A stretch of DNA of 64,000 bases, taken from NCBI GenBank assembly GCA_023451735.1, contig JAEXYH010000060.1:30176-94175 (forward strand). Direction: 5' to 3'. This DNA is from Pseudomonadota bacterium. Lineage in GTDB: Bacteria; Pseudomonadota; Alphaproteobacteria; Rhizobiales; Rhizobiaceae. This document shows positions 24,959 through 32,209 of the stretch, piece after piece (position 1 is the first letter of the stretch; every line of letters starts with the position of its first letter). The notes under the pieces were generated by a model. That model made no database searches. It saw only the letters and a list, made by a program, of their open reading frames with translations, and was not told the DNA's origin. Position numbers and translations under genes: made by a program.

Positions 24959-25861
24959 CTAGAACAACTCGACCAGCTCTTTCAAAAATGCACGGACAGC
25001 CGGGTTTGCGCGGCGGCTTTCCGGCCAGATTGCCGTGATATTATGTCGTTCCACGGCATAGTCGGAAAGGACCGGAACCAGCTCTCCCCGCTTGACCCAG
25101 GGAGCGGCCATGAAATTCGCGGCCATCCCGATCCCCGCGCCCGCAGCAATCGTCGCTATGACCGCCTCACTGGCGTCGACGATAATAGCGGAGGAAGGCA
25201 CAAGTTCGACTTCTCGATCCTTGATTTGAAACGGCCAACGGAACACTTGACCCGTGCTCTGGTAGCGCAGGTTGACCGTTTCATGCGTCACGAGTTCATC
25301 GGGATGCGTTAGAGTTCCGTGCATCGCCAGATAATCGGGGGATGCATAGCAGCTGAGCCGGTGCGGCGAGAGCCGACGCGATAGAAGGCGGGAATCGGCT
25401 AGGTCACCGATCCGTACAGCCAGATCGATACCCTCCTCGATGAGATCCACCATATGGTCGCTCAACCGCAGATCGATCACCACCTTGGGATAGAGCCTCC
25501 GAAACTGCGCAAGTGCGGGCGCGATCACGTGAAGGCCAACCGGCAGTGATGCTGCGATCCGTAATGTGCCGGCAGGCTCGGCCCGTGCCGTCTTTGCTGC
25601 TTGTTCTATATCTTCCGCTTCGCGCAGTAGCCGCAACGCGCGTTCGTGCAGATCGCGCCCTTCGACAGTAAGACTGAAAGAGCGTGTCGTCCGCGCAAAA
25701 AGCGACACCCCAAGCTGCCGCTCCAGGCGCTGGATACTCTTGCTGACCGCGGACGGCGAAATGGCCAGCGATCGCGCTGCCGCACTGTAGCTTCCCAGCG
25801 ACCCGGCGCGGGCAAAGGCAATAAGCCCAGTCAATCTATCGAGTCCGATTTGTTCCGTCAT
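24959..25861 (-). CDS. LysR-family transcriptional regulator
   Basis: 300 aa. The helix-turn-helix GSYSAAARSLAISPSAVSKS followed by RLERQLGVSLFARTTR is standard for LysR proteins of the AaeR/DmlR-like group, and a periplasmic-binding-like effector domain follows. It diverges from the zinc-independent quinone oxidoreductase-like gene at 25956 with a 94-nt gap, so it probably regulates that gene. Confidence 0.9.
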   Translation of the reverse strand: MTEQIGLDRLTGLIAFARAGSLGSYSAAARSLAISPSAVSKSIQRLERQLGVSLFARTTRSFSLTVEGRDLHERALRLLREAEDIEQAAKTARAEPAGTLRIAASLPVGLHVIAPALAQFRRLYPKVVIDLRLSDHMVDLIEEGIDLAVRIGDLADSRLLSRRLSPHRLSCYASPDYLAMHGTLTHPDELVTHETVNLRYQSTGQVFRWPFQIKDREVELVPSSAIIVDASEAVIATIAAGAGIGMAANFMAAPWVKRGELVPVLSDYAVERHNITAIWPESRRANPAVRAFLKELVELF

Positions 25862-25955
25862 GGCATTATTAAACAGAACTCGCCCGCCATTATCAACGTG
25901 GCTAAGCAGGCCTATCTCTCCGCCAATGAAAGTCTAATTCCAAGAGGTTGATGAG

Positions 25956-26972
25956 ATGACCGAGACGATGAAGGCTGTGCGTCTGCACGAATTCGGTGGC
26001 CCGGAGGTTTTGCGTTACGAGATTGCGCCGCGGCCGGTGGTGGCCGGCGGCAAAGTCCTCGTTCAGGTGTATGCAGCAGGCATCAACCCGCCCGACCTTT
26101 ATCTGCGCGATGGCTATCGAGCGCTGCCTCCCGAATGGCGGCCTGAGCCGATTTTTCCATTAATCCCGGGCACCGATATGTCGGGTATCGTGGCTGCAGT
26201 CGGCGATGGTGTTTCCGGTTTCAACATAGGGGACGAGGTCTACGCAATGGTGCGGTTCCCGAGCGACCTGATGAAAGGAAGCGGCGCCTACGCAGAATAT
26301 GTTTGCGTCCCGGCATCGGAACTCGCGCCAAAGCCGGCCGGCATCGATCACATTCAAGCTTCCGGCGCACCAATGTCGCTTCTCACTGCCTGGCAGTTCC
26401 TCATCGAACTCGGACATGATGCACCGAACCCGTTTCAATCATTTCGCCACGCTCCGATCCCGCTCGAAGGCAAGACGGTTCTGGTGAATGGCGCCGGAGG
26501 CGGCGTGGGACATCTGGCAGTCCAGGTCGCCAAATGGAAACGGGCGCGCGTAATCGCCGTCGCCTCCGGTAAACACGAAGCCCTTATGCGCGATCTGGGC
26601 GCAGACGAATTCATCGACTACACGAGGACAGCAGCTGAGGCGGTCATACGGGATGTCGACCTAGTGATCGATTCCGTCGGCGGCCCGAACATGGAGCGCT
26701 TCCTTGGAGTCATCAAAAAGGGCGGAGCGCTGTTTCTCGTCAACCCTCTGGGTTTCGCTGGCTATGATGACGCGCACAGTCGCGAGATCATCGTGTCATC
26801 GACACAGGTGCGCTCCAACGGTGCTCAACTGGCGGAGGCTGGCCGCCTGCTCGAAAACGGGACCATCCGCGTCGTGATCGACAGCACATATCCGCTGGCG
26901 CAGGCATCAGCTGCGCATGAGCGTACTTACAAAGGCGGCGTCCAGGGGAAGGTGGTGCTCGTCATCAGGTGA
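25956..26972 (+). CDS. NADPH:quinone reductase-like medium-chain dehydrogenase
   Basis: 338 aa. The N-terminal GroES-like part (HEFGGPEVLRYE, AAGINPPDLYLRDG) and the Rossmann part with VNGAGGGVGHLAVQVAKWK are typical of quinone oxidoreductases (QOR/zeta-crystallin-like), which lack the catalytic zinc ligands. It should reduce quinones or enones with NADPH. It sits between a divergent LysR gene and a small ABM monooxygenase-like gene 57 nt downstream, together suggesting response to reactive carbonyl or quinone compounds. Confidence 0.88.
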   Translation: MTETMKAVRLHEFGGPEVLRYEIAPRPVVAGGKVLVQVYAAGINPPDLYLRDGYRALPPEWRPEPIFPLIPGTDMSGIVAAVGDGVSGFNIGDEVYAMVRFPSDLMKGSGAYAEYVCVPASELAPKPAGIDHIQASGAPMSLLTAWQFLIELGHDAPNPFQSFRHAPIPLEGKTVLVNGAGGGVGHLAVQVAKWKRARVIAVASGKHEALMRDLGADEFIDYTRTAAEAVIRDVDLVIDSVGGPNMERFLGVIKKGGALFLVNPLGFAGYDDAHSREIIVSSTQVRSNGAQLAEAGRLLENGTIRVVIDSTYPLAQASAAHERTYKGGVQGKVVLVIR

Positions 26973-27029
26973 CCCCCGAGATTTCCCAGCTCAAGTCAGG
27001 TGATCGGCAGAACATAGAAAGAATGCATA

Positions 27030-27332
27030 ATGCTCATAGTTGCCGGATACGTTTACGTCGACCCCGCTGTCCTTGCTCGGTTTATCAGCGATCTGCAGGT
27101 TCTTGCGCTTACGGCACGACAACGTGCCGGAAACATCCGCTATGACGTTGCTGTGGAAAATCCACAGCAAGGCCGGTTGCTCGTGTCAGACTATTGGACC
27201 GATCAACTCGCGCTCACCGCTCATCTTGACGCTGACGACACAGTGGCATTCATCCGCCGATGGCGGGGCAGAATGCAGAGCAATGTCCGCAAATTCGACG
27301 CTTCGAACGAGCGGGAACTGATGGATGACTGA
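27030..27332 (+). CDS. Antibiotic biosynthesis monooxygenase (ABM) domain protein
   Basis: 100 aa. The layout VAGYVYVDPAVLARFI, then TARQRAGNIRYDVAVENPQQ, LVSDYWTDQLALTAHLDADD is the single-domain ABM/YgiN-like fold, whose members oxidise quinols or are of unknown role. It follows the quinone reductase-like gene by 57 nt on the same strand, so a YgiN-like partnership in quinone cycling is plausible but unproven. Confidence 0.85.
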   Translation: MLIVAGYVYVDPAVLARFISDLQVLALTARQRAGNIRYDVAVENPQQGRLLVSDYWTDQLALTAHLDADDTVAFIRRWRGRMQSNVRKFDASNERELMDD

Positions 27333-27364
27333 CGCTTGTTGATAGTCCACCACGGCAGATCCTG

Positions 27365-27964
27365 TCAGTCGGAAATGTTGCGAGCTCTGACCCCCGCCAA
27401 AACTTCACCGGCGATTTGCATCAGTTCGTTGTGCGATGTGCCATCGCGTGCCTGAACGGAAATTCCCTGAAGCACGGTGACGAGGAAGTGGGCTAAAGAC
27501 GCGGCGCGAGCCTGGTCAAGCCACGGTTCGAGTGCGAGCGCTATTGTTTCGCGCATCAAGACGCGGCGTTCTGTGAGTTCGCGAGCAAGATCAACATGGC
27601 TTTCGCCACACTCGATCATGCCGCTGGAAATCATGCACCCGGGCTCCCCTTTCGGATCCGTGACCGCATCGATGGCACGGCTGAGAAGGTTCTCGACAGC
27701 CTGGTAAAGACTGTCCGCTGGACCGAGATTGCCCAGCGCCCTTGGCAAACCGGAATACCGATCAAGTGCCTCCCGATAGAGGCCTGCTTTACTTCCGAAG
27801 GCGGCATACAGGCTTGGTGGCGCAATTCCAATTGCAGCGGTCAGATCGTTCAGCGAGACGCCCTCGTATCCATGTCGCCAAAACAGACGCATGGCGATCT
27901 CCAGCGCCTGCTCCCTGTCGAATGTCCGCGGTCCACCCCGACGCCTCTTTATCATCCTGTCCAT
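27365..27964 (-). CDS. TetR-family transcriptional regulator
   Basis: 199 aa from the ATG at 27964 (205 aa from an upstream start at 27982). The N-terminal DNA-binding domain is plain: FDREQALEIAMRLFWRHGYE, then SLNDLTAAIGIAPPSLYAAF. The C-terminal half is a ligand domain. The gene diverges from the alpha/beta hydrolase at 28040. Two identical 12-nt sites in opposite orientation lie between the two genes, one overlapping this start codon, which suggests autorepression and control of the hydrolase. Confidence 0.9.
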   Translation of the reverse strand: MDRMIKRRRGGPRTFDREQALEIAMRLFWRHGYEGVSLNDLTAAIGIAPPSLYAAFGSKAGLYREALDRYSGLPRALGNLGPADSLYQAVENLLSRAIDAVTDPKGEPGCMISSGMIECGESHVDLARELTERRVLMRETIALALEPWLDQARAASLAHFLVTVLQGISVQARDGTSHNELMQIAGEVLAGVRARNISD

Positions 27965-28024
27965 AGCGATCACTAAAAACAATTTGACTCAGAAACACAA
28001 CCACATAATTTGTAGTGATCGCTA
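27964..28024. promoter_or_regulatory. Pair of TetR operator sites between regulator and hydrolase
   Basis: TAGCGATCACTA (27964-27975) and its exact reverse complement TAGTGATCGCTA (28013-28024) flank the divergent promoter, with centres 49 bp apart. The first overlaps the TetR start codon, the second ends 7 nt before the AAGGAG of the hydrolase. Each site is itself a near-palindrome around GATC. This is the expected pattern for an autoregulated TetR repressor. Confidence 0.7.
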
Positions 28025-28039
28025 AATCTGAAGGAGAAA

Positions 28040-29014
28040 ATGGTGAAACTTTCGAGAATGAGAATACGAGCACGGGAACGTTATGCGGCGCCCAAGACCG
28101 GTCGTTCGAGAAGGGGCGGCTTGACATCGGCTATGGGCGCGCTCTGCATCGCGCTACTGCTTCTGATCACGCCCGACATCGCATCGGCAGCAGAGAAGAC
28201 CTTTTTCGTGAAAGCACCGGATGGGGTCGACATCGCAGTGCAGGAGGCAGGTGATCCCGCGGGACCGCCGATCGTGTTCGTTCATGGATTGCTCGGCAGC
28301 CATCTCAACTGGGAGAGCCAATTAAACAGTCCCGACCTGGCCGCCTACCGGCTGATCACCTTCGACCTTCGCGGTCATGGTGTGTCCGGCAAGCCAGATG
28401 ATCCGGAAGCCTATCGTGATGGAAGCCGCTGGGCCGGCGATCTGCACGCCGTACTTGAGGCCACGAAGGCAAAAGCTCCTGTTCTGGTTGGCTGGTCACT
28501 TGGCGGGGCGGTCATCACCAACTACATCGCCACCTATGGCGATGAAAGTATCGGGGGCATCGTCTACGTCGGCGGGGTCGTGGAACTCAAGCCCGATTTG
28601 ATTACGCCCCACCCTGATATCTATGCAGGCCTCGCCTCCGACGACCTGAAGGTCCACCTCGATGCGATACGCGAGTTCCTGGCGCTGTGCTTTGCCACTC
28701 AACCGGATCAGGCAACATTCGAGCGGCTGCTGTCGAATGCAGCAATGGCGTCATGGAGTATGACCCGGACGGTACCGTCCATCACAGTGCCCGCCGCGGA
28801 AGTATTTCCGATGATCACTGCCCCCATGTTGATGGTCTATGGGGAAAAGGATGCGCTCGTTATGACTGAGCCTAGCGTTAAGCGCGCGAAAAATCTCAAT
28901 CCCGCGATCGAGGCGAAATTATATACTGTTTCAGGGCACGCTCCGTTCGTGGAAGAAGCGGATAGGTTCAACAGCGAGTTGGCAGATTTCCGGCGAAGGG
29001 TTTCGAAGCACTGA
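28040..29014 (+). CDS. Exported alpha/beta hydrolase
   Basis: 324 aa. The start has a strong AAGGAG. A basic N-terminus of about 30 residues precedes a hydrophobic helix ending in IASAAE, so it is probably exported with a long signal peptide. The hydrolase core shows IVFVHGLLGSHLNWE (oxyanion region), the nucleophile elbow GWSLGG with Ser153, and a late VSGHAPFVEEA holding the catalytic His. It resembles haloperoxidase or lactonase-like esterases; the substrate is unknown. It is controlled most likely by the divergent TetR protein. Confidence 0.87.
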   Translation: MVKLSRMRIRARERYAAPKTGRSRRGGLTSAMGALCIALLLLITPDIASAAEKTFFVKAPDGVDIAVQEAGDPAGPPIVFVHGLLGSHLNWESQLNSPDLAAYRLITFDLRGHGVSGKPDDPEAYRDGSRWAGDLHAVLEATKAKAPVLVGWSLGGAVITNYIATYGDESIGGIVYVGGVVELKPDLITPHPDIYAGLASDDLKVHLDAIREFLALCFATQPDQATFERLLSNAAMASWSMTRTVPSITVPAAEVFPMITAPMLMVYGEKDALVMTEPSVKRAKNLNPAIEAKLYTVSGHAPFVEEADRFNSELADFRRRVSKH

Positions 29015-29027
29015 AATTGAAGAGAAT

Positions 29028-29050
29028 GAGGCGGAGAGATGACCCGCCTC
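29028..29050 (+). terminator. Stem-loop after the hydrolase gene
   Basis: GAGGCGG (29028-29034) and CCGCCTC (29044-29050) form a perfect 7-bp stem with a 9-nt loop, 13 nt after the hydrolase stop, followed by CTTTGC. The weak U-tract makes it a candidate intrinsic terminator only. Confidence 0.45.
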
Positions 29051-29301
29051 CTTTGCAACCTCACGTGATCGCCTACGATCTTGATGGATAGCAAACCGAT
29101 GGCCTCCTTCCTATCCGGGACGACGTCGCCAGCGATCGAGGGATTCGCGACGCCCAACCGCTCGGTTAAGCGGCATCATCCAGATTATGATCGATGCTCC
29201 GTGCATCTGCCTTCACTTCTACGCGCAACGCTCAACGCGTAGCCGAGGCTGATGGCGTCCGTCGCTTTGGTGGTGAAGTGTCTTCAATTCGGCGCCCGCT
29301 C

Positions 29302-29478
29302 AGCGGGATCGGCTCCATCTGGGGCACACTCGTCGGCGCATTGATCATCGCAGTCCTTTCAAACGGTCTCATTCCCACCGGTGTGCCGGATGTGTGGCGA
29401 TAAACTATTAAGGGGCTGATTATCGGTGGCGCAGTGGCACTTGATCGGTTCCGGTTACTGAGCGGCGTCCGGACTTAA
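29302..29478 (+). pseudogene. Remnant of a sugar ABC permease (RbsC family), C-terminal end
   Basis: The frame reads SGIGSIWGTLVGALIIAVLS and NGLIPTGVPDVW, then a TAA at 29401-29403, and continues in the same frame with TIKGLIIGGAVALDRFR to a stop at 29476-29478. These are the last two membrane segments of RbsC/XylH-type permeases. The rest of the gene is missing, and an internal stop interrupts what remains. No partner transporter genes lie nearby. Confidence 0.78.
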
Positions 29479-29766
29479 GATACGGCAACGGATTGGCGAA
29501 GAGTGACGCGTCTAGTCTCGGGAAGATCATTCATGTCAGGTTCGACAAACCGATCTATAGAGTTGAATGCCTCGCCCTCAGTCGGGCAGAACCTCGTCGT
29601 CTGGCGAGGTATGTTGGATGAACATCCGTTGCTAGGAAACCACATTCGAAACTGACGCATCTCACGTCTTTCTCGTGCCGATCATCACTTGCTTAACAAA
29701 CAGGCGTCTGCACCCGTTCCGAGCAAGCACCCGGCGATAGCATGTTGAAATCCAGCTTTTGGGAAC
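29479..29766. other. Intergenic stretch before the nitrate locus
   Basis: No gene is seen in these 288 nt. It lies just upstream of the sigma-54 promoter at 29767 and would be the place for enhancer (NtrC) sites, but I found no palindrome close to the TGCAC-GTGCA consensus. Confidence 0.35.
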
Positions 29767-29782
29767 TGGCACATTGATTGCT
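29767..29782 (+). promoter_or_regulatory. Sigma-54 promoter upstream of the small ORF and nasT-nasS
   Basis: TGGCACATTGATTGCT matches the -24/-12 consensus TGGCAC-N5-TTGCW, with GG and GC exactly 10 nt apart. Transcription would begin near 29794, 20 nt before the GTG of the 42-aa ORF. This fits RpoN/NtrC control of nitrate regulation. Confidence 0.75.
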
Positions 29783-29814
29783 TTATTCGACAAGGCGATC
29801 ATATGAGGTGACGA

Positions 29815-29943
29815 GTGGCTTCTTTCGTTCCATTACTGTGTCTGGCGATTGGCTTTGCGTTTTTGTCACTCATCACTCTGCCATGGTCGCTGCTGGTTTC
29901 AGCTGGCAGATTTGCAAACTATCTTCACGGCGTTTCCGACTAA
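29815..29943 (+). CDS. 42-aa membrane peptide preceding nasT
   Basis: GTG start with GAGGTG 4-5 nt upstream. The product is 42 aa and almost wholly hydrophobic (PLLCLAIGFAFLSLITLPWS in the centre), so it would be one transmembrane helix with a short tail. It begins about 21 nt after the predicted sigma-54 start site and ends 5 nt before nasT, so it is the first ORF of the nasT transcript. I do not recognise it in known Nas systems. It could be a true small protein or a leader peptide. Confidence 0.5.
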   Translation: MASFVPLLCLAIGFAFLSLITLPWSLLVSAGRFANYLHGVSD

Positions 29944-29948
29944 ATTAG

Positions 29949-30536
29949 ATGGCGCAATCTGATCTCACGATCTTGGTCATTGACGAAAATGCAATCCGTG
30001 CCTCGATCATCGAGGAAGGCCTGAACGAGGCTGGCCACACCAACGTGACGGTCATTCATGAGGTTAACGGTGTGGCTCGCATCATCGAGACCCAACAGCC
30101 CGACGTCATCATCATCGACATCGAGAACCCCAACCGGGATATGATGGAGCATCTCTTCCAATTGACCCGCACCGTCAGCCGCCCGATCGCGATGTTCGTC
30201 GATCGCTCAGACACCGCCTTGATCGAGTCTGCGATGGAGGCGGGTGTCTCCGCCTATGTTGTCGATGGCCTCAAGAAGGAACGGGTAAAATCCATTCTCG
30301 ACATGGCGGTCAGCCGATTCAATGCGTTCAGTCGGCTACAGCGGGAATTGGCAGAAGCAAAATCCGCACTGGAAGAACGAAAGGTCATCGAGCGCGCCAA
30401 AGGCATTCTCATGAAGATGCGCGGGCTTTCGGAAGAAGACGCGTTTACGTTGCTGCGTCAAACCGCCATGAACGAGAAGAAGAAGATATCCGAAATCGCC
30501 CAAATTGTCGTGACCGCAGCGGGGCTTTTGATGTGA
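29949..30536 (+). CDS. nasT: NasT, ANTAR-domain RNA-binding antiterminator
   Basis: 195 aa. A receiver-like domain occupies about residues 1-120 (LTILVIDENAIRASIIEEGL, PDVIIIDIENPNRD). A coiled coil and ANTAR domain follow (ERKVIERAKGILMKMRGLSE, DAFTLLRQTAMNEKKKISEI). NasT binds paired hexaloop hairpins in nitrate-assimilation leader RNAs and prevents termination; without nitrate it is held by NasS. The leader ahead of nrtA at 32039 has a matching hairpin. It is followed 43 nt later by nasS. Confidence 0.93.
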   Translation: MAQSDLTILVIDENAIRASIIEEGLNEAGHTNVTVIHEVNGVARIIETQQPDVIIIDIENPNRDMMEHLFQLTRTVSRPIAMFVDRSDTALIESAMEAGVSAYVVDGLKKERVKSILDMAVSRFNAFSRLQRELAEAKSALEERKVIERAKGILMKMRGLSEEDAFTLLRQTAMNEKKKISEIAQIVVTAAGLLM

Positions 30537-30579
30537 GAGGGTTTATCCGGAGCAGTATCCAGAAGAAACCGGAGCGAAC

Positions 30580-31863
30580 ATGATGATGACCGGCCAAACC
30601 GAAAGCAAACTAGCCGCCCCCGGCAAAATGACCGGCGAAGGACCGAAGAGGCTTCGTGCGGGCTTTATCCCGCTCGTTGACGCCTCGGTCCTGATCGCAG
30701 CCACGGAATTCGGTTTCGCGGCGAAGGAAGGATTGGCGATCGATCTGGTCAAGGACGTGTCCTGGGCCAACGTGCGCGATCGGCTGGCTTTTCGCCAGTT
30801 CGATATCGCCCATTTGCTATCGCCGATGCCGGTGGCTTCGATGCTTGGGCTCGGCTCAAATCCGTCGCCGACGATAACACCCTTTTCACTGGGGCGTGGC
30901 GGCAACGCAATCACACTCTCTACAAGATTGTTCGACCGCATGCGCCAGATCGGCGATATCGCCGAGAACGCCAGTGCGCTCGACAATGCAAACGCCTTAG
31001 CAAAAACACTGCAATGGATGAAGGAGCGAGGAGAACCTATTCCGACATTCGGGATGACTTACCCCTTCTCGTCTCACAATTACGAATTCCGATATTGGCT
31101 TGCCGCAGGCGGCATTGATCCCGATCGCGATGTGCGCCTCGTTGTGGTACCGCCCCCCCTGACATCAGATGCGTTGGAAGCTGGCGCGATAGACGGTTTC
31201 TGTGTCGGAGCGCCGTGGAACATGGTTGCGTCCGAGCGTGGCGTCGGCCGTATCGTCGCCACCAAACAAGATATTTGGCCGTCCGCGCCGGAAAAGGTCA
31301 TCGCCATGCGACCCGAATGGGCGCAAGAGCACGCCGATACGGTCTCGCGCCTGATTGTCGCGCTCGATGCCGCAGCACGCTGGTGCGATCGTCCGGAAAA
31401 CCACGACGCTCTTGCGGAAGCCTTGGCGGACCCACGCTATATCGCCGCACCCGTGTCGATCATCCGCCATGTGCTCGCTGGAGAATTCAGCCTGGATAAC
31501 AAGGGGAACAGGCGCGTAATCCCTAATTACTTCCAGTTCCACCGAGATTTTGCCAACTATCCCAAGCCCGGGCACGCGCTGTGGATCTATAGCCAGATGC
31601 TACGCTGGAACCAGGCAGGCTTAAGCAGGGAAAATCTGAGAGCAGCTGCAAGCGCATATCGCCCGAACCTCTATCGCGCAGCGCTGGGCACCGGCCCTAC
31701 CGGAGACGACGTTTCCATCGAAGGGCATTCGCCGGACAACCGTTTCATGGACGGAGTGATTTTCGACCCGAATAGTATCCAGGCTTATGTCAAAAGTTTC
31801 CCGGTTCATGGATCGCAGTCGTCTCCGGTCGATGTGCTGCGAAATGACGATAGCTTGTCCTGA
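30580..31863 (+). CDS. nasS: NasS, cytoplasmic nitrate/nitrite sensor (NrtA-like)
   Basis: 427 aa, homologous to the periplasmic nitrate-binding protein NrtA (AGFIPLVDASVLIAATEFG, FDIAHLLSPMPVASML, IDGFCVGAPWN), but without an evident signal peptide, as expected for the cytoplasmic sensor. In known systems NasS binds nitrate or nitrite and releases NasT to act on leader RNA. GGAG lies upstream, and ATG codons at 30580, 30583 and 30589 are alternative starts. It belongs to the nasT transcript. Confidence 0.92.
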   Translation: MMMTGQTESKLAAPGKMTGEGPKRLRAGFIPLVDASVLIAATEFGFAAKEGLAIDLVKDVSWANVRDRLAFRQFDIAHLLSPMPVASMLGLGSNPSPTITPFSLGRGGNAITLSTRLFDRMRQIGDIAENASALDNANALAKTLQWMKERGEPIPTFGMTYPFSSHNYEFRYWLAAGGIDPDRDVRLVVVPPPLTSDALEAGAIDGFCVGAPWNMVASERGVGRIVATKQDIWPSAPEKVIAMRPEWAQEHADTVSRLIVALDAAARWCDRPENHDALAEALADPRYIAAPVSIIRHVLAGEFSLDNKGNRRVIPNYFQFHRDFANYPKPGHALWIYSQMLRWNQAGLSRENLRAAASAYRPNLYRAALGTGPTGDDVSIEGHSPDNRFMDGVIFDPNSIQAYVKSFPVHGSQSSPVDVLRNDDSLS

Positions 31864-32007
31864 TCTATCTACACGACGCCTGTCTGCTCTGCTTCAAATT
31901 TAGCAATAGCACAAAAGATGCGCAGAGTTGCATCGAGCCGACGATCCACTGAAAATGAACACCGAAAATTCTTCAAGTAATTCAACGATTTTCCTGAATA
32001 ATCGAAA

Positions 32008-32023
32008 TGGCACGCTGATTGCT
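32008..32023 (+). promoter_or_regulatory. Sigma-54 promoter of the nrtABC-nirBD-nasA-cysG operon
   Basis: TGGCACGCTGATTGCT fits TGGCAC-N5-TTGCW with correct GG/GC spacing. Transcription would start near 32034, just before the hairpin at 32039, so the leader RNA begins almost directly with the NasT target. It is very similar to the site at 29767, suggesting joint NtrC/RpoN control of both nitrate units. Confidence 0.78.
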
Positions 32024-32038
32024 TCTTAGATTTTGCAC

Positions 32039-32081
32039 CGGTCAACGGCGACCGCTGCAGATGAGCGCGCGATAGGCGCTC
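32039..32081 (+). promoter_or_regulatory. NasT/ANTAR target hairpins in the nrtA leader
   Basis: The first hairpin, CGGTC (32039-32043) with GACCG (32050-32054), closes a hexaloop AACGGC with A in position 1 and G in position 4, the reported ANTAR recognition pattern. Eight nt later GAGCGC (32063-32068) pairs with GCGCTC (32076-32081) around a 7-nt loop GCGATAG, which fits the two-hairpin layout but not the exact hexaloop rule. The terminator candidate at 32134-32161 lies downstream. Confidence 0.6.
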
Positions 32082-32133
32082 GCAAAAGACACCGACGTCG
32101 CAAGGGTTTTTGCTGTCCGGAATTTCTTCCGGC

Positions 32134-32161
32134 AGACGCAAACTCTGAGCGGCGTTTTTTT
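32134..32161 (+). terminator. Leader terminator of the nitrate operon (antitermination site)
   Basis: AGACGC (32134-32139) can pair with GCGTTT (32152-32157, one G-T) directly before a seven-T run at 32155-32161. A further stem, CTG and CCGG (32113-32120) with CCGGCAG (32129-32135), precedes it and could compete. It is 49 nt before the nrtA ATG. NasT binding to the upstream hairpins should prevent its action when nitrate is present. The fold was judged by eye. Confidence 0.55.
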
Positions 32162-32209
32162 GTGCCCGAAATCCAAGATCACGAACCGATAAAACCAAGG
32201 GGAACGCGC

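Noticed and set aside
31864..32007. NtrC enhancer sites ahead of the nrtA sigma-54 promoter
   Set aside because: Only weak GCAC/TGCG-like half-sites were seen, none close enough to the TGCAC-N7-GTGCA palindrome to annotate.
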